A DNA stretch of 64,000 bases from Erodium maritimum (Eukaryota; Streptophyta; Magnoliopsida; Geraniales; Geraniaceae). Positions 23,865 through 38,333 of this stretch are shown piece by piece. The notes beneath the pieces were generated by a model. That model saw only the letters and a program-made list of their open reading frames with translations, ran no database searches and was not told where the DNA came from. The position numbers and the translations under genes are program-made. Location: assembly GCA_963921825.1 (NCBI GenBank), contig OY997591.1:39267825-39331824 (forward strand), given 5' to 3'. Each line of letters begins with the position of its first letter. Position 1 is the stretch's first letter.

Positions 23865-26800
23865 AAACTCAATCCGAGAACGTTTGTGGTTCAAACAAAA
23901 TAGCCTCTCATCTACACATACACTATAGTATTTAAAAAATCAATAGGAGTAACAATTGTTCTTTTAGTGCATTAACTGAGTCATATGGTCCTCTAGTTGT
24001 GCATACAAATAGATATTCCTATTAAAGTACCCCAACTACTGTGGGAAGCCAATCCAAGACCGTTTGGGCTCCAAACAAGTTTTTCTCTAATCTAGACATA
24101 CTATAGTATGTAAGAAATAAGTAGGAGTAACAAATTGGTCTTTTTGTCCCTCAAAGGACTCATAAGGGCCTCTAGTTGTGTATAGACATTGAATACCCTA
24201 TTAAAGTACCCCACCAAACGTGGAAAAACTCAATCCGAGAACGTTTGTGCTTCAAACAAAACAGCCTCTCATCTAGACATACACTATAGTATTTAAGAAA
24301 TCAATAGGAGTAACAATTGTTCTTTTTGTCCATTAAATGACTCATATGGGCCTCTAGTTGTGTATACAAATAGATATTCCTATTAGAGTACCCCAACTAC
24401 TGTGGGAAGCCAATCCGAGACCGTTTGGGCTCCAAACAAGTTTTTCTCTCATCCAGACATACTATAGTATGTAATAAATAAGTAGGAGTAAAAAATTGGT
24501 GTTTTTGTCCCTCAAAGGACTCATAAGGGCCTGTATTTGTGTTTAGGCATTGATATGCCTATTAAAGTACCCCACCAAACGTGGAAAAACTCAATCCGAG
24601 AACGTTTGTGCTACAAACAAAACAGCCTCTCATCTAGACATACACTATAGTATTTAAGAAATCAATAGGAGTAACAATTGTTCTTTTAGTCCATTAAATG
24701 ACCCATATGGGCCTCTAGTAGTGCATACAAATAGATATTCCAATTAAAGTACTCCAAGTACTGTGGGAAGCCAATCCTAGACCGTTTGGGCACCAAACAA
24801 GTTTTTCTCTCATCTAGACGTACTATAGTTATGTAAGTAATAAATAGGAGTAACAAATTGGTCTTTTTGTCTCTAAAAGGACTTATAAGGGCCTCTAGTT
24901 GTGTATAGACATTGAATACCGTGTTAAAGTACCCCTCCAAACGTGGAAAAACTCAATCCGAGAACGTTTGTGCTACAAGCAAAACAGCCTCTCATCTAGA
25001 CATACACTATAGTATTTAAGAAATCAATAGGAGTAACAATTGTTCTTTTAGTCCATTAAATGACTCATATGGGCCTCTAGTAGTGCATACAAATAGATAT
25101 TCCTATTAAAGTACTCCAAGTACTGTGGGAAGCCAATCCTAGACCGTTTGGGCACCAAACAAGTTTTTCTCTCATCTAGACGTACTATAGTTATGTAAGT
25201 AATAAATAGGAGTAACAAATTGGTGTTTTTGTCTCTAAAAGGACTTATAAGGGCCTCTAGTTGTGTATAGACATTGAATACCCTATTAAAGTACCCCACC
25301 AAACGTGGAAAAACTCAATCCGAGAACGTTTGTGGTTCAAACAAAATAGCCTCTCATCTACACATACACTATAGTATTTAAAAAATCAATAGGAGTAACA
25401 ATTGTTCTTTTAGTGCATTAACTGAGTCATATGGGCCTCTAGTTGTGCATACAAATAGATATTCCTATTAAAGTACCCCAACTACTGTGGGAAGCCAATC
25501 CAAGACCGTTTGGGCTCCAAACAAGTTTTTCTCTAATCTAGACATACTATAGTATGTAATAAATAAGTAGGAGTAACAAATTGGTGTTTTTGTCTCTAAA
25601 AGGACTTATAAGGGCCTCTAGTTGTGTATAGACATTGAATACCCTATTAAAGTACCCCACCAAACTTGGAAAAACTCAATCCGAGAACGTTTGTGGTTCA
25701 AACAAAATAGCCTCTCATCTACACATACACTATAGTATTTAAAAAATCAATAGGAGTAACAATTGTTCTTTTAGTGCATTAACTGAGTCATATGGTCCTC
25801 TAGTTGTGCATACAAATAGATATTCCTATTAAAGTACCCCAACTACTGTGGGAAGCCAATCCAAGACCGTTTGGGCTCCAAACAAGTTTTTCTCTAATCT
25901 AGACATACTATAGTATGTAAGAAATAAGTAGGAGTAACAAATTGGTCTTTTTGTCCCTCAAAGGACTCATAAGGGCCTCTAGTTGTGTATAGACATTGAA
26001 TACCCTATTAAAGTACCCCACCAAACGTGGAAAAACTCAATCCGAGAACGTTTGTGCTTCAAACAAAACAGCCTCTCATCTAGACATACACTATAGTATT
26101 TAAGAAATCAATAGGAGTAACAATTGTTCTTTTTGTCCATTAAATGACTCATATGGGCCTCTAGTTGTGTATACAAATAGATATTCCTATTAGAGTACCC
26201 CAACTACTGTGGGAAGCCAATCCGAGACCGTTTGGGCTCCAAACAAGTTTTTCTCTCATCCAGACATATTATAGTATGTAATAAATAAGTAGGAGTAAAA
26301 AATTGGTGTTTTTGTCCCTCAAAGGACTCATAAGGGCCTGTAGTTGTGTTTAGGCATTGATATGCCTATTAAAGTACCCCACCAAACGTGGAAAAACTCA
26401 ATCCGAGAACGTTTGTGCTACAAACAAAACAGCCTCTCATCTAGACATACACTATAGTATTTAAGAAATCAATAGGAGTAACAATTGTTCTTTTAGTCCA
26501 TTAAATGACTCATATGGGCCTCTAGTAGTGCATACAAATAGATATTCCAATTAAAGTACTCCAAGTACTGTGGGAAGCCAATCCTAGACCGTTTGGGCAC
26601 CAAACAAGTTTTTCTCTCATCTAGACGTACTATAGTTATGTAAGTAATAAAAAGGAGTAACAAATTGGTCTTTTTGTCTCTAAAAGGACTTATAAGGGCC
26701 TCTAGTTGTGTATAGACATTGAATACCGTGTTAAAGTACCCCTCCAAACGTGGAAAAACTCAATCCGAGAACGTTTGTGCTACAAACAAAACAGCCTCTC

Positions 26801-29800
26801 ATCTAGACATACACTATAGTATTTAAGAAATCAATAGGAGTAACAATTGTTCTTTTAGTCCATTAAATGACTCATATGGGCCTCTAGTAGTGCATACAAA
26901 TAGATATTCCTATTAAAGTACTCCAAGTACTGTGGGAAGCCAATCCTAGACCGTTTGGGCACCAAACAAGTTTTTCTCTCATCTAGACGTACTATAGTTA
27001 TGTAAGTAATAAATAGGAGTAACAAATTGGTGTTTTTGTCTCTAAAAGGACTTATAAGGGCCTCTAGTTGTGTATAGACATTGAATACCCTATTAAAGTA
27101 CCCCACCAAACGTGGAAAAACTCAATCCGAGAACGTTTGTGGTTCAAACAAAATAGCCTCTCATCTACACATACACTATAGTATTTAAAAAATCAATAGG
27201 AGTAACAATTGTTCTTTTAGTGCATTAACTGAGTCATATGGGCCTCTAGTTGTGCATACAAATAGATATTCCTATTAAAGTACCCCAACTACTGTGGGAA
27301 GCCAATCCAAGACCGTTTGGGCTCCAAACAAGTTTTTCTCTAATCTAGACATACTATAGTATGTAATAAATAAGTAGGAGTAACAAATTGGTGTTTTTGT
27401 CTCTAAAAGGACTTATAAGGGCCTCTAGTTGTGTATAGACATTGAATACCCTATTAAAGTACCCCACCAAACTTGGAAAAACTCAATCCGAGAACGTTTG
27501 TGGTTCAAACAAAATAGCCTCTCATCTACACATACACTATAGTATTTAAAAAATCAATAGGAGTAACAATTGTTCTTTTAGTGCATTAACTGAGTCATAT
27601 GGTCCTCTAGTTGTGCATACAAATAGATATTCCTATTAAAGTACCCCAACTACTGTGGGAAGCCAATCCAAGACCGTTTGGGCTCCAAACAAGTTTTTCT
27701 CTAATCTAGACATACTATAGTATGTAAGAAATAAGTAGGAGTAACAAATTGGTCTTTTTGTCTCTAAAAGGACTCATAAGGGCCTCTAGTTGTGTATAGA
27801 CATTGAATACCGTGTTAAAGTACCCCACCATACTTGGAAAAACTCAATCCGAGAACGTTTGTGGTTCAAACAAAATAGCCTCTCATCTACACATACACTA
27901 TAGTATTTAAAAAATCAATAGGAGTAACAATTGTTCTTTTAGTGCATTAACTGAGTCATATGGTCCTCTAGTTGTGCATACAAATAGATATTCCTATTAA
28001 AGTACCCCAACTACTGTGGGAAGCCAATCCAAGACCGTTTGGGCTCCAAACAAGTTTTTCTCTAATCTAGACATACTATAGTATGTAAGAAATAAGTAGG
28101 AGTAACAAATTGGTCTTTTTGTCCCTCAAAGGACTCATAAGGGCCTCTAGTTGTGTATAGACATTGAATACCCTATTAAAGTACCCCACCAAACGTGGAA
28201 AAACTCAATCCGAGAACGTTTGTGCTTCAAACAAAACAGCCTCTCATCTAGACATACACTATAGTATTTAAGAAATCAATAGGAGTAACAATTGTTCTTT
28301 TTGTCCATTAAATGACTCATATGGGCCTCTAGTTGTGTATACAAATAGATATTCCTATTAGAGTACCCCAACTACTGTGGGAAGCCAATCCGAGACCGTT
28401 TGGGCTCCAAACAAGTTTTTCTCTCATCCAGACATACTATAGTATGTAATAAATAAGTAGGAGTAAAAAATTGGTGTTTTTGTCCCTCAAAGGACTCATA
28501 AGGGCCTGTAGTTGTGTTTAGGCATTGATATGCCTATTAAAGTACCCCACCAAACGTGGAAAAACTCAATCCGAGAACGTTTGTGCTACAAACAAAACAG
28601 CCTCTCATCTAGACATACACTATAGTATTTAAGAAATCAATAGGAGTAACAATTGTTCTTTTAGTCCATTAAATGACTCATATGGGCCTCTAGTAGTGCA
28701 TACAAATAGATATTCCAATTAAAGTACTCCAAGTACTGTGGGAAGCCAATCCTAGACCGTTTGGGCACCAAACAAGTTTTTCTCTCATCTAGACGTACTA
28801 TAGTTATGTAAGTAATAAATAGGAGTAACAAATTGGTCTTTTTGTCTCTAAAAGGACTTATAAGGGCCTCTAGTTGTGTATAGACATTGAATACCGTGTT
28901 AAAGTACCCCTCCAAACGTGGAAAAACTCAATCCGAGAACGTTTGTGCTACAAACAAAACAGCCTCTCATCTAGACATACACTATAGTATTTAAGAAATC
29001 AATAGGAGTAACAATTGTTCTTTTAGTCCATTAAATGACTCATATGGGCCTCTAGTAGTGCATACAAATAGATATTCCTATTAAAGTACTCCAAGTACTG
29101 TGGGAAGCCAATCCTAGACCGTTTGGGCACCAAACAAGTTTTTCTCTCATCTAGACGTACTATAGTTATGTAAGTAATAAATAGGAGTAACAAATTGGTG
29201 TTTTTGTCTCTAAAAGGACTTATAAGGGCCTCTAGTTGTGTATAGACATTGAATACCCTATTAAAGTACCCCACCAAACGTGGAAAAACTCAATCCGAGA
29301 ACGTTTGTGGTTCAAACAAAATAGCCTCTCATCTACACATACACTATAGTATTTAAAAAATCAATAGGAGTAACAATTGTTCTTTTAGTGCATTAACTGA
29401 GTCATATGGGCCTCTAGTTGTGCATACAAATAGATATTCCTATTAAAGTACCCCAACTACTGTGGGAAGCCAATCCAAGACCGTTTGGGCTCCAAACAAG
29501 TTTTTCTCTAATCTAGACATACTATAGTATGTAATAAATAAGTAGGAGTAACAAATTGGTGTTTTTGTCTCTAAAAGGACTTATAAGGGCCTCTAGTTGT
29601 GTATAGACATTGAATACCCTATTAAAGTACCCCACCAAACTTGGAAAAACTCAATCCGAGAACGTTTGTGGTTCAAACAAAATAGCCTCTCATCTACACA
29701 TACACTATAGTATTTAAAAAATCAATAGGAGTAACAATTGTTCTTTTAGTGCATTAACTGAGTCATATGGTCCTCTAGTTGTGCATACAAATAGATATTC

Positions 29801-32800
29801 CTATTAAAGTACCCCAACTACTGTGGGAAGCCAATCCAAGACCGTTTGGGCTCCAAACAAGTTTTTCTCTAATCTAGACATACTATAGTATGTAAGAAAT
29901 AAGTAGGAGTAACAAATTGGTCTTTTTGTCCCTCAAAGGACTCATAAGGGCCTCTAGTTGTGTATAGACATTGAATACCCTATTAAAGTACCCCACCAAA
30001 CGTGGAAAAACTCAATCCGAGAACGTTTGTGCTTCAAACAAAACAGCCTCTCATCTAGACATACACTATAGTATTTAAGAAATCAATAGGAGTAACAATT
30101 GTTCTTTTTGTCCATTAAATGACTCATATGGGCCTCTAGTTGTGTATACAAATAGATATTCCTATTAGAGTACCCCAACTACTGTGGGAAGCCAATCCGA
30201 GACCGTTTGGGCTCCAAACAAGTTTTTCTCTCATCCAGACATACTATAGTATGTAATAAATAAGTAGGAGTAAAAAATTGGTGTTTTTGTCCCTCAAAGG
30301 ACTCATAAGGGCCTGTATTTGTGTTTAGGCATTGATATGCCTATTAAAGTACCCCACCAAACGTGGAAAAACTCAATCCGAGAACGTTTGTGCTACAAAC
30401 AAAACAGCCTCTCATCTAGACATACACTATAGTATTTAAGAAATCAATAGGAGTAACAATTGTTCTTTTAGTCCATTAAATGACCCATATGGGCCTCTAG
30501 TAGTGCATACAAATAGATATTCCAATTAAAGTACTCCAAGTACTGTGGGAAGCCAATCCTAGACCGTTTGGGCACCAAACAAGTTTTTCTCTCATCTAGA
30601 CGTACTATAGTTATGTAAGTAATAAATAGGAGTAACAAATTGGTCTTTTTGTCTCTAAAAGGACTTATAAGGGCCTCTAGTTGTGTATAGACATTGAATA
30701 CCGTGTTAAAGTACCCCTCCAAACGTGGAAAAACTCAATCCGAGAACGTTTGTGCTACAAGCAAAACAGCCTCTCATCTAGACATACACTATAGTATTTA
30801 AGAAATCAATAGGAGTAACAATTGTTCTTTTAGTCCATTAAATGACTCATATGGGCCTCTAGTAGTGCATACAAATAGATATTCCTATTAAAGTACTCCA
30901 AGTACTGTGGGAAGCCAATCCTAGACCGTTTGGGCACCAAACAAGTTTTTCTCTCATCTAGACATACTATAGTTATGTAAGTAATAAATAGGAGTAACAA
31001 ATTGGTGTTTTTGTCTCTAAGAGGACTTATAAGGGCCTCTAGTTGTGTATAGACATTGAATACCCTATTAAAGTACCCCACCAAACGTGGAAAAACTCAA
31101 TCCGAGAACGTTTGTGGTTCAAACAAAATAGCCTCTCATCTACACATACACTATAGTATTTAAAAAATCAATAGGAGTAACAATTGTTCTTTTAGTGCAT
31201 TAACTGAGTCATATGGGCCTCTAGTTGTGCATACAAATAGATATTCCTATTAAAGTACCCCAACTACTGTGGGAAGCCAATCCAAGACCGTTTGGGCTCC
31301 AAACAAGTTTTTCTCTAATCTAGACATACTATAGTATGTAATAAATAAGTAGGAGTAACAAATTGGTGTTTTTGTCTCTAAAAGGACTTATAAGGGCCTC
31401 TAGTTGTGTATAGACATTGAATACCCTATTAAAGTACCCCACCAAACTTGGAAAAACTCAATCCGAGAACGTTTGTGGTTCAAACAAAATAGCCTCTCAT
31501 CTACACATACACTATAGTATTTAAAAAATCAATAGGAGTAACAATTGTTCTTTTAGTGCATTAACTGAGTCATATGGTCCTCTAGTTGTGCATACAAATA
31601 GATATTCCTATTAAAGTACCCCAACTACTGTGGGAAGCCAATCCAAGACCGTTTGGGCTCCAAACAAGTTTTTCTCTAATCTAGACATACTATAGTATGT
31701 AAGAAATAAGTAGGAGTAACAAATTGGTCTTTTTGTCCCTCAAAGGACTCATAAGGGCCTCTAGTTGTGTATAGACATTGAATACCCTATTAAAGTACCC
31801 CACCAAACGTGGAAAAACTCAATCCGAGAACGTTTGTGCTTCAAACAAAACAGCCTCTCATCTAGACATACACTATAGTATTTAAGAAATCAATAGGAGT
31901 AACAATTGTTCTTTTTGTCCATTAAATGACTCATATGGGCCTCTAGTTGTGTATACAAATAGATATTCCTATTAGAGTACCCCAACTACTGTGGGAAGCC
32001 AATCCGAGACCGTTTGGGCTCCAAACAAGTTTTTCTCTCATCCAGACATATTATAGTATGTAATAAATAAGTAGGAGTAAAAAATTGGTGTTTTTGTCCC
32101 TCAAAGGACTCATAAGGGCCTCTAGTTGTGTTTAGGCATTGATATGCCTATTAAAGTACCCCACCAAACGTGGAAAAACTCAATCCGAGAACGTTTGTGC
32201 TACAAACAAAACAGCCTCTCATCTAGACATACACTATAGTATTTAAGAAATCAATAGGAGTAACAATTGTTCTTTTAGTCCATTAAATGACTCATATGGG
32301 CCTCTAGTAGTGCATACAAATAGATATTCCAATTAAAGTACTCCAAGTACTGTGGGAAGCCAATCCTAGACCGTTTGGGCACCAAACAAGTTTTTCTCTC
32401 ATCTAGACGTACTATAGTTATGTAAGTAATAAATAGGAGTAACAAATTGGTCTTTTTGTCTCTAAAAGGACTTATAAGGGCCTCTAGTTGTGTATAGACA
32501 TTGAATACCGTGTTAAAGTACCCCTCCAAACGTGGAAAAACTCAATCCGAGAACGTTTGTGCTACAAACAAAACAGCCTCTCATCTAGACATACACTATA
32601 GTATTTAAGAAATCAATAGGAGTAACAATTGTTCTTTTAGTCCATTAAATGACTCATATGGGCCTCTAGTAGTGCATACAAATAGATATTCCTATTAAAG
32701 TACTCCAAGTACTGTGGGAAGCCAATCCTAGACCGTTTGGGCACCAAACAAGTTTTTCTCTCATCTAGACGTACTATAGTTATGTAAGTAATAAATAGGA

Positions 32801-33540
32801 GTAACAAATTGGTGTTTTTGTCTCTAAAAGGACTTATAAGGGCCTCTAGTTGTGTATAGACATTGAATACCCTATTAAAGTACCCCACCAAACGTGGAAA
32901 AACTCAATCCGAGAACGTTTGTGGTTCAAACAAAATAGCCTCTCATCTACACATACACTATAGTATTTAAAAAATCAATAGGAGTAACAATTGTTCTTTT
33001 AGTGCATTAACTGAGTCATATGGGCCTCTAGTTGTGCATACAAATAGATATTCCTATTAAAGTACCCCAACTACTGTGGGAAGCCAATCCAAGACCGTTT
33101 GGGCTCCAAACAAGTTTTTCTCTAATCTAGACATACTATAGTATGTAATAAATAAGTAGGAGTAACAAATTGGTGTTTTTGTCTCTAAAAGGACTTATAA
33201 GGGCCTCTAGTTGTGTATAGACATTGAATACCCTATTAAAGTACCCCACCAAACTTGGAAAAACTCAATCCGAGAACGTTTGTGGTTCAAACAAAATAGC
33301 CTCTCATCTACACATACACTATAGTATTTAAAAAATCAATAGGAGTAACAATTGTTCTTTTAGTGCATTAACTGAGTCATATGGTCCTCTAGTTGTGCAT
33401 ACAAATAGATATTCCTATTAAAGTACCCCAACTACTGTGGGAAGCCAATCCAAGACCGTTTGGGCTCCAAACAAGTTTTTCTCTAATCTAGACATACTAT
33501 AGTATGTAAGAAATAAGTAGGAGTAACAAATTGGTCTTTT
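23865..33540. repeat. Segment duplicated at +20,233 bp (left copy)
   Basis: About 9.7 kb matching 44,098-53,773 with identical spacing and shared private marks: AAATGACCCATATGG near 24.70 and 30.48 kb, CATATTATAG near 26.27 and 32.05 kb, AATAAAAAGGAG near 26.65 kb, and CTACAAGCAAAAC near 24.97 and 30.76 kb. At least one difference is visible: CTGTATTTGTG near 24.53 kb against CTGTAGTTGTG near 44.77 kb. Confidence 0.85.
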
Positions 33541-36500
33541 TGTCTCTAAAAGGACTCATAAGGGCCTCTAGTTGTGTATAGACATTGAATACCGTGTTAA
33601 AGTACCCCACCATACTTGGAAAAACTCAATCCGAGAACGTTTGTGGTTCAAACAAAATAGCCTCTCATCTACACATACACTATAGTATTTAAAAAATCAA
33701 TAGGAGTAACAATTGTTCTTTTAGTGCATTAACTGAGTCATATGGTCCTCTAGTTGTGCATACAAATAGATATTCCTATTAAAGTACCCCAACTACTGTG
33801 GGAAGCCAATCCAAGACCGTTTGGGCTCCAAACAAGTTTTTCTCTAATCTAGACATACTATAGTATGTAAGAAATAAGTAGGAGTAACAAATTGGTCTTT
33901 TTGTCCCTCAAAGGACTCATAAGGGCCTCTAGTTGTGTATAGACATTGAATACCCTATTAAAGTACCCCACCAAACGTGGAAAAACTCAATCCGAGAACG
34001 TTTGTGCTTCAAACAAAACAGCCTCTCATCTAGACATACACTATAGTATTTAAGAAATCAATAGGAGTAACAATTGTTCTTTTTGTCCATTAAATGACTC
34101 ATATGGGCCTCTAGTTGTGTATACAAATAGATATTCCTATTAGAGTACCCCAACTACTGTGGGAAGCCAATCCGAGACCGTTTGGGCTCCAAACAAGTTT
34201 TTCTCTCATCCAGACATACTATAGTATGTAATAAATAAGTAGGAGTAAAAAATTGGTGTTTTGTCCCTCAAAGGACTCATAAGGGCCTCTAGTTGTGTTT
34301 AGGCATTGATATGCCTATTAAAGTACCCCACCAAACGTGGAAAAACTCAATCCGAGAACGTTTGTGCTACAAAAAAAACAGCCTCTCATCTAGACATACA
34401 CTATAGTATTTAAGAAATCAATAGGAGTAACAATTGTTCTTTTAGTCCATTAAATGACTCATATGGGCCTCTAGTAGTGCATACAAATAGATATTCCTAT
34501 TAAAGTACTCCAAGTACTGTGGGAAGCCAATCCTAGACCGTTTGGGCACCAAACAAGTTTTTCTCTCATCTAGACGTACTATAGTATGTAAGTAATAAAT
34601 AGGAGTAACAAATTGGTCTTTTTGTCTCTAAAGGGACTTATAAGGGCCTCTAGTTGTGTATAGACATTGAATACCGTGTTAAAGTACCCCTCCAAACGTG
34701 GAAAAACTCAATCCGAGAACGTTTGTGCTTCAAACTAAATAGCCTCTCATCTACACATACACTATAGTATTTAAAAAATCAATAGGAGTAACAATTGTTC
34801 TTTTAGTGCATTAACTGAGTCATATGGGCCTCTAGTTGTGCATACAAATAGATATTCCTATTAAAGTACCCCAACTACTGTGGGAAGCCAATCCAAGACC
34901 GTTTGGGCTCCAAACAAGTTTTTCTCTAATCTAGACATACTATAGTATGTAAGAAATAAGTAGGAGTAACAAATTGGTCTTTTTGTCCCTCAAAGGACTC
35001 ATAAGGGCATCTAGTTGTGTATAGACATTGAATACCCTATTAAAGTACCCCACCAAACGTGGAAAAACTCAATCCGAGAACGTTTGTGCTTCAAACAAAA
35101 CAGCCTCTCATCTAGACATACACTATAGTATTTAAGAAATCAATAGGAGTAACAATTGTTCTTTTTGTCCATTAAATGACTCATATGGGCCTCTAGTTGT
35201 GTATACAAAAAGATATTCCTATTAGAGTACCCCAACTACTGTGGGAAGCCAATCCGAGACCGTTTGGGCTCCAAACAAGTTTTTCTCTCATCCAGACATA
35301 CTATAGTATGTAATAAATAAGTAGGAGTAAAAAATTGGTGTTTTTGTCCCTCAAAGGACTCATAAGGGCCTCTAGTTATGTTTAGGCATTGATATGCCTA
35401 TTAAAGTACCCCACCAAACGTGGAAAAACTCAATCCGAGAACGTTTGTGCTACAAACAAAACAGCCTCTCATCTAGACATACACTATAGTATTTAAGAAA
35501 TCAATAGGAGTAACAATTGTTCTTTTAGTCCATTAAATGACTCATATGGGCCTCTAGTAGTGCATACAAATAGATATTCCTATTAAAGTACTCCAAGTAC
35601 TGTGGGAAGCCAATCCTAGACCGTTTGGGCACCAAACAAGTTTTTCTCTCATCTAGACGTACTATAGTATGTAAGTAATAAATAGGAGTAACAAATTGGT
35701 CTTTTTGTCTCTAAAAGGACTTATAAGGGCCTCTAGTTGTGTATAGACATTGAATACCGTGTTAAAGTACCCCTCCAAACGTGGAAAAACTCAATCCGAG
35801 AACGTTTGTGCTACAAACAAAACAGCCTCTCATCTAGACATACACTATAGTATTTAAGAAATCAATAGGAGTAACAATTGTTCTTTTAGTCCATTAAATG
35901 ACTCATATGGGCCTCTAGTAGTGCATACAAATAGATATTCCTATTAAAGTACTCCAAGTACTGTGGGAAGCCAATCCTAGACCGTTTGGGCACCAAACAA
36001 GTTTTTCTCTCATCTAGACGTACTATAGTTATGTAAGTAATAAATAGGAGTAACAAATTGGTGTTTTTGTCTCTAAAAGGACTTATAAGGGCCTCTAGTT
36101 GTGTATAGACATTGAATACCCTATTAAAGTACCCCACCAAACGTGGAAAAACTCAATCCGAGAACGTTTGTGGTTCAAACAAAATAGCCTCTCATCTACA
36201 CATACACTATAGTATTTAAAAAATCAATAGGAGTAACAATTGTTCTTTTAGTGCATTAACTGAGTCATATGGGCCTCTAGTTGTGCATACAAATAGATAT
36301 TCCTATTAAAGTACCCCAACTACTGTGGGAAGCCAATCCAAGACCGTTTGGGCTCCAAACAAGTTTTTCTCTAATCTAGACATACTATAGTATGTAATAA
36401 ATAAGTAGGAGTAACAAATTGGTGTTTTTGTCTCTAAAAGGACTTATAAGGGCCTCTAGTTGTGTATAGACATTGAATACCCTATTAAAGTACCCCACCA

Positions 36501-38333
36501 AACTTGGAAAAACTCAATCCGAGAACGTTTGTGGTTCAAACAAAATAGCCTCTCATCTACACATACACTATAGTATTTAAAAAATCAATAGGAGTAACAA
36601 TTGTTCTTTTAGTGCATTAACTGAGTCATATGGTCCTCTAGTTGTGCATACAAATAGATATTCCTATTAAAGTACCCCAACTACTGTGGGAAGCCAATCC
36701 AAGACCGTTTGGGCTCCAAACAAGTTTTTCTCTAATCTAGACATACTATAGTATGTAAGAAATAAGTAGGAGTAACAAATTGGTCTTTTTGTCTCTAAAA
36801 GGACTCATAAGGGCCTCTAGTTGTGTATAGACATTGAATACCGTGTTAAAGTACCCCACCATACTTGGAAAAACTCAATCCGAGAACGTTTGTGGTTCAA
36901 ACAAAATAGCCTCTCATCTACACATACACTATAGTATTTAAAAAATCAATAGGAGTAACAATTGTTCTTTTAGTGCATTAACTGAGTCATATGGTCCTCT
37001 AGTTGTGCATACAAATAGATATTCCTATTAAAGTACCCCAACTACTGTGGGAAGCCAATCCAAGACCGTTTGGGCTCCAAACAAGTTTTTCTCTAATCTA
37101 GACATACTATAGTATGTAAGAAATAAGTAGGAGTAACAAATTGGTCTTTTTGTCCCTCAAAGGACTCATAAGGGCCTCTAGTTGTGTATAGACATTGAAT
37201 ACCCTATTAAAGTACCCCACCAAACGTGGAAAAACTCAATCCGAGAACGTTTGTGCTTCAAACAAAACAGCCTCTCATCTAGACATACACTATAGTATTT
37301 AAGAAATCAATAGGAGTAACAATTGTTCTTTTTGTCCATTAAATGACTCATATGGGCCTCTAGTTGTGTATACAAATAGATATTCCTATTAGAGTACCCC
37401 AACTACTGTGGGAAGCCAATCCGAGACCGTTTGGGCTCCAAACAAGTTTTTCTCTCATCCAGACATACTATAGTATGTAATAAATAAGTAGGAGTAAAAA
37501 ATTGGTGTTTTTGTCCCTCAAAGGACTCATAAGGGCCTGTAGTTGTGTTTAGGCATTGATATGCCTATTAAAGTACCCCACCAAACGTGGAAAAACTCAA
37601 TCCGAGAACGTTTGTGCTACAAACAAAACAGCCTCTCATCTAGACATACACTATAGTATTTAAGAAATCAATAGGAGTAACAATTGTTCTTTTAGTCCAT
37701 TAAATGACTCATATGGGCCTCTAGTAGTGCATACAAATAGATATTCCAATTAAAGTACTCCAAGTACTGTGGGAAGCCAATCCTAGACCGTTTGGGCACC
37801 AAACAAGTTTTTCTCTCATCTAGACGTACTATAGTTATGTAAGTAATAAATAGGAGTAACAAATTGGTCTTTTTGTCTCTAAAAGGACTTATAAGGGCCT
37901 CTAGTTGTGTATAGACATTGAATACCGTGTTAAAGTACCCCTCCAAACGTGGAAAAACTCAATCCGAGAACGTTTGTGCTACAAACAAAACAGCCTCTCA
38001 TCTAGACATACACTATAGTATTTAAGAAATCAATAGGAGTAACAATTGTTCTTTTAGTCCATTAAATGACTCATATGGGCCTCTAGTAGTGCATACAAAT
38101 AGATATTCCTATTAAAGTACTCCAAGTACTGTGGGAAGCCAATCCTAGACCGTTTGGGCACCAAACAAGTTTTTCTCTCATCTAGACGTACTATAGTTAT
38201 GTAAGTAATAAATAGGAGTAACAAATTGGTGTTTTTGTCTCTAAAAGGACTTATAAGGGCCTCTAGTTGTGTATAGACATTGAATACCCTATTAAAGTAC
38301 CCCACCAAACGTGGAAAAACTCAATCCGAGAAC
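32420..38333. repeat. Segment duplicated from -14,813 bp (right copy)
   Basis: Right-hand copy of 17,607-23,520. It brings the older 9-dimer organisation into a zone otherwise made of 5- and 6-dimer units, so it looks like a block copied into, or left behind within, the younger core. Confidence 0.85.
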
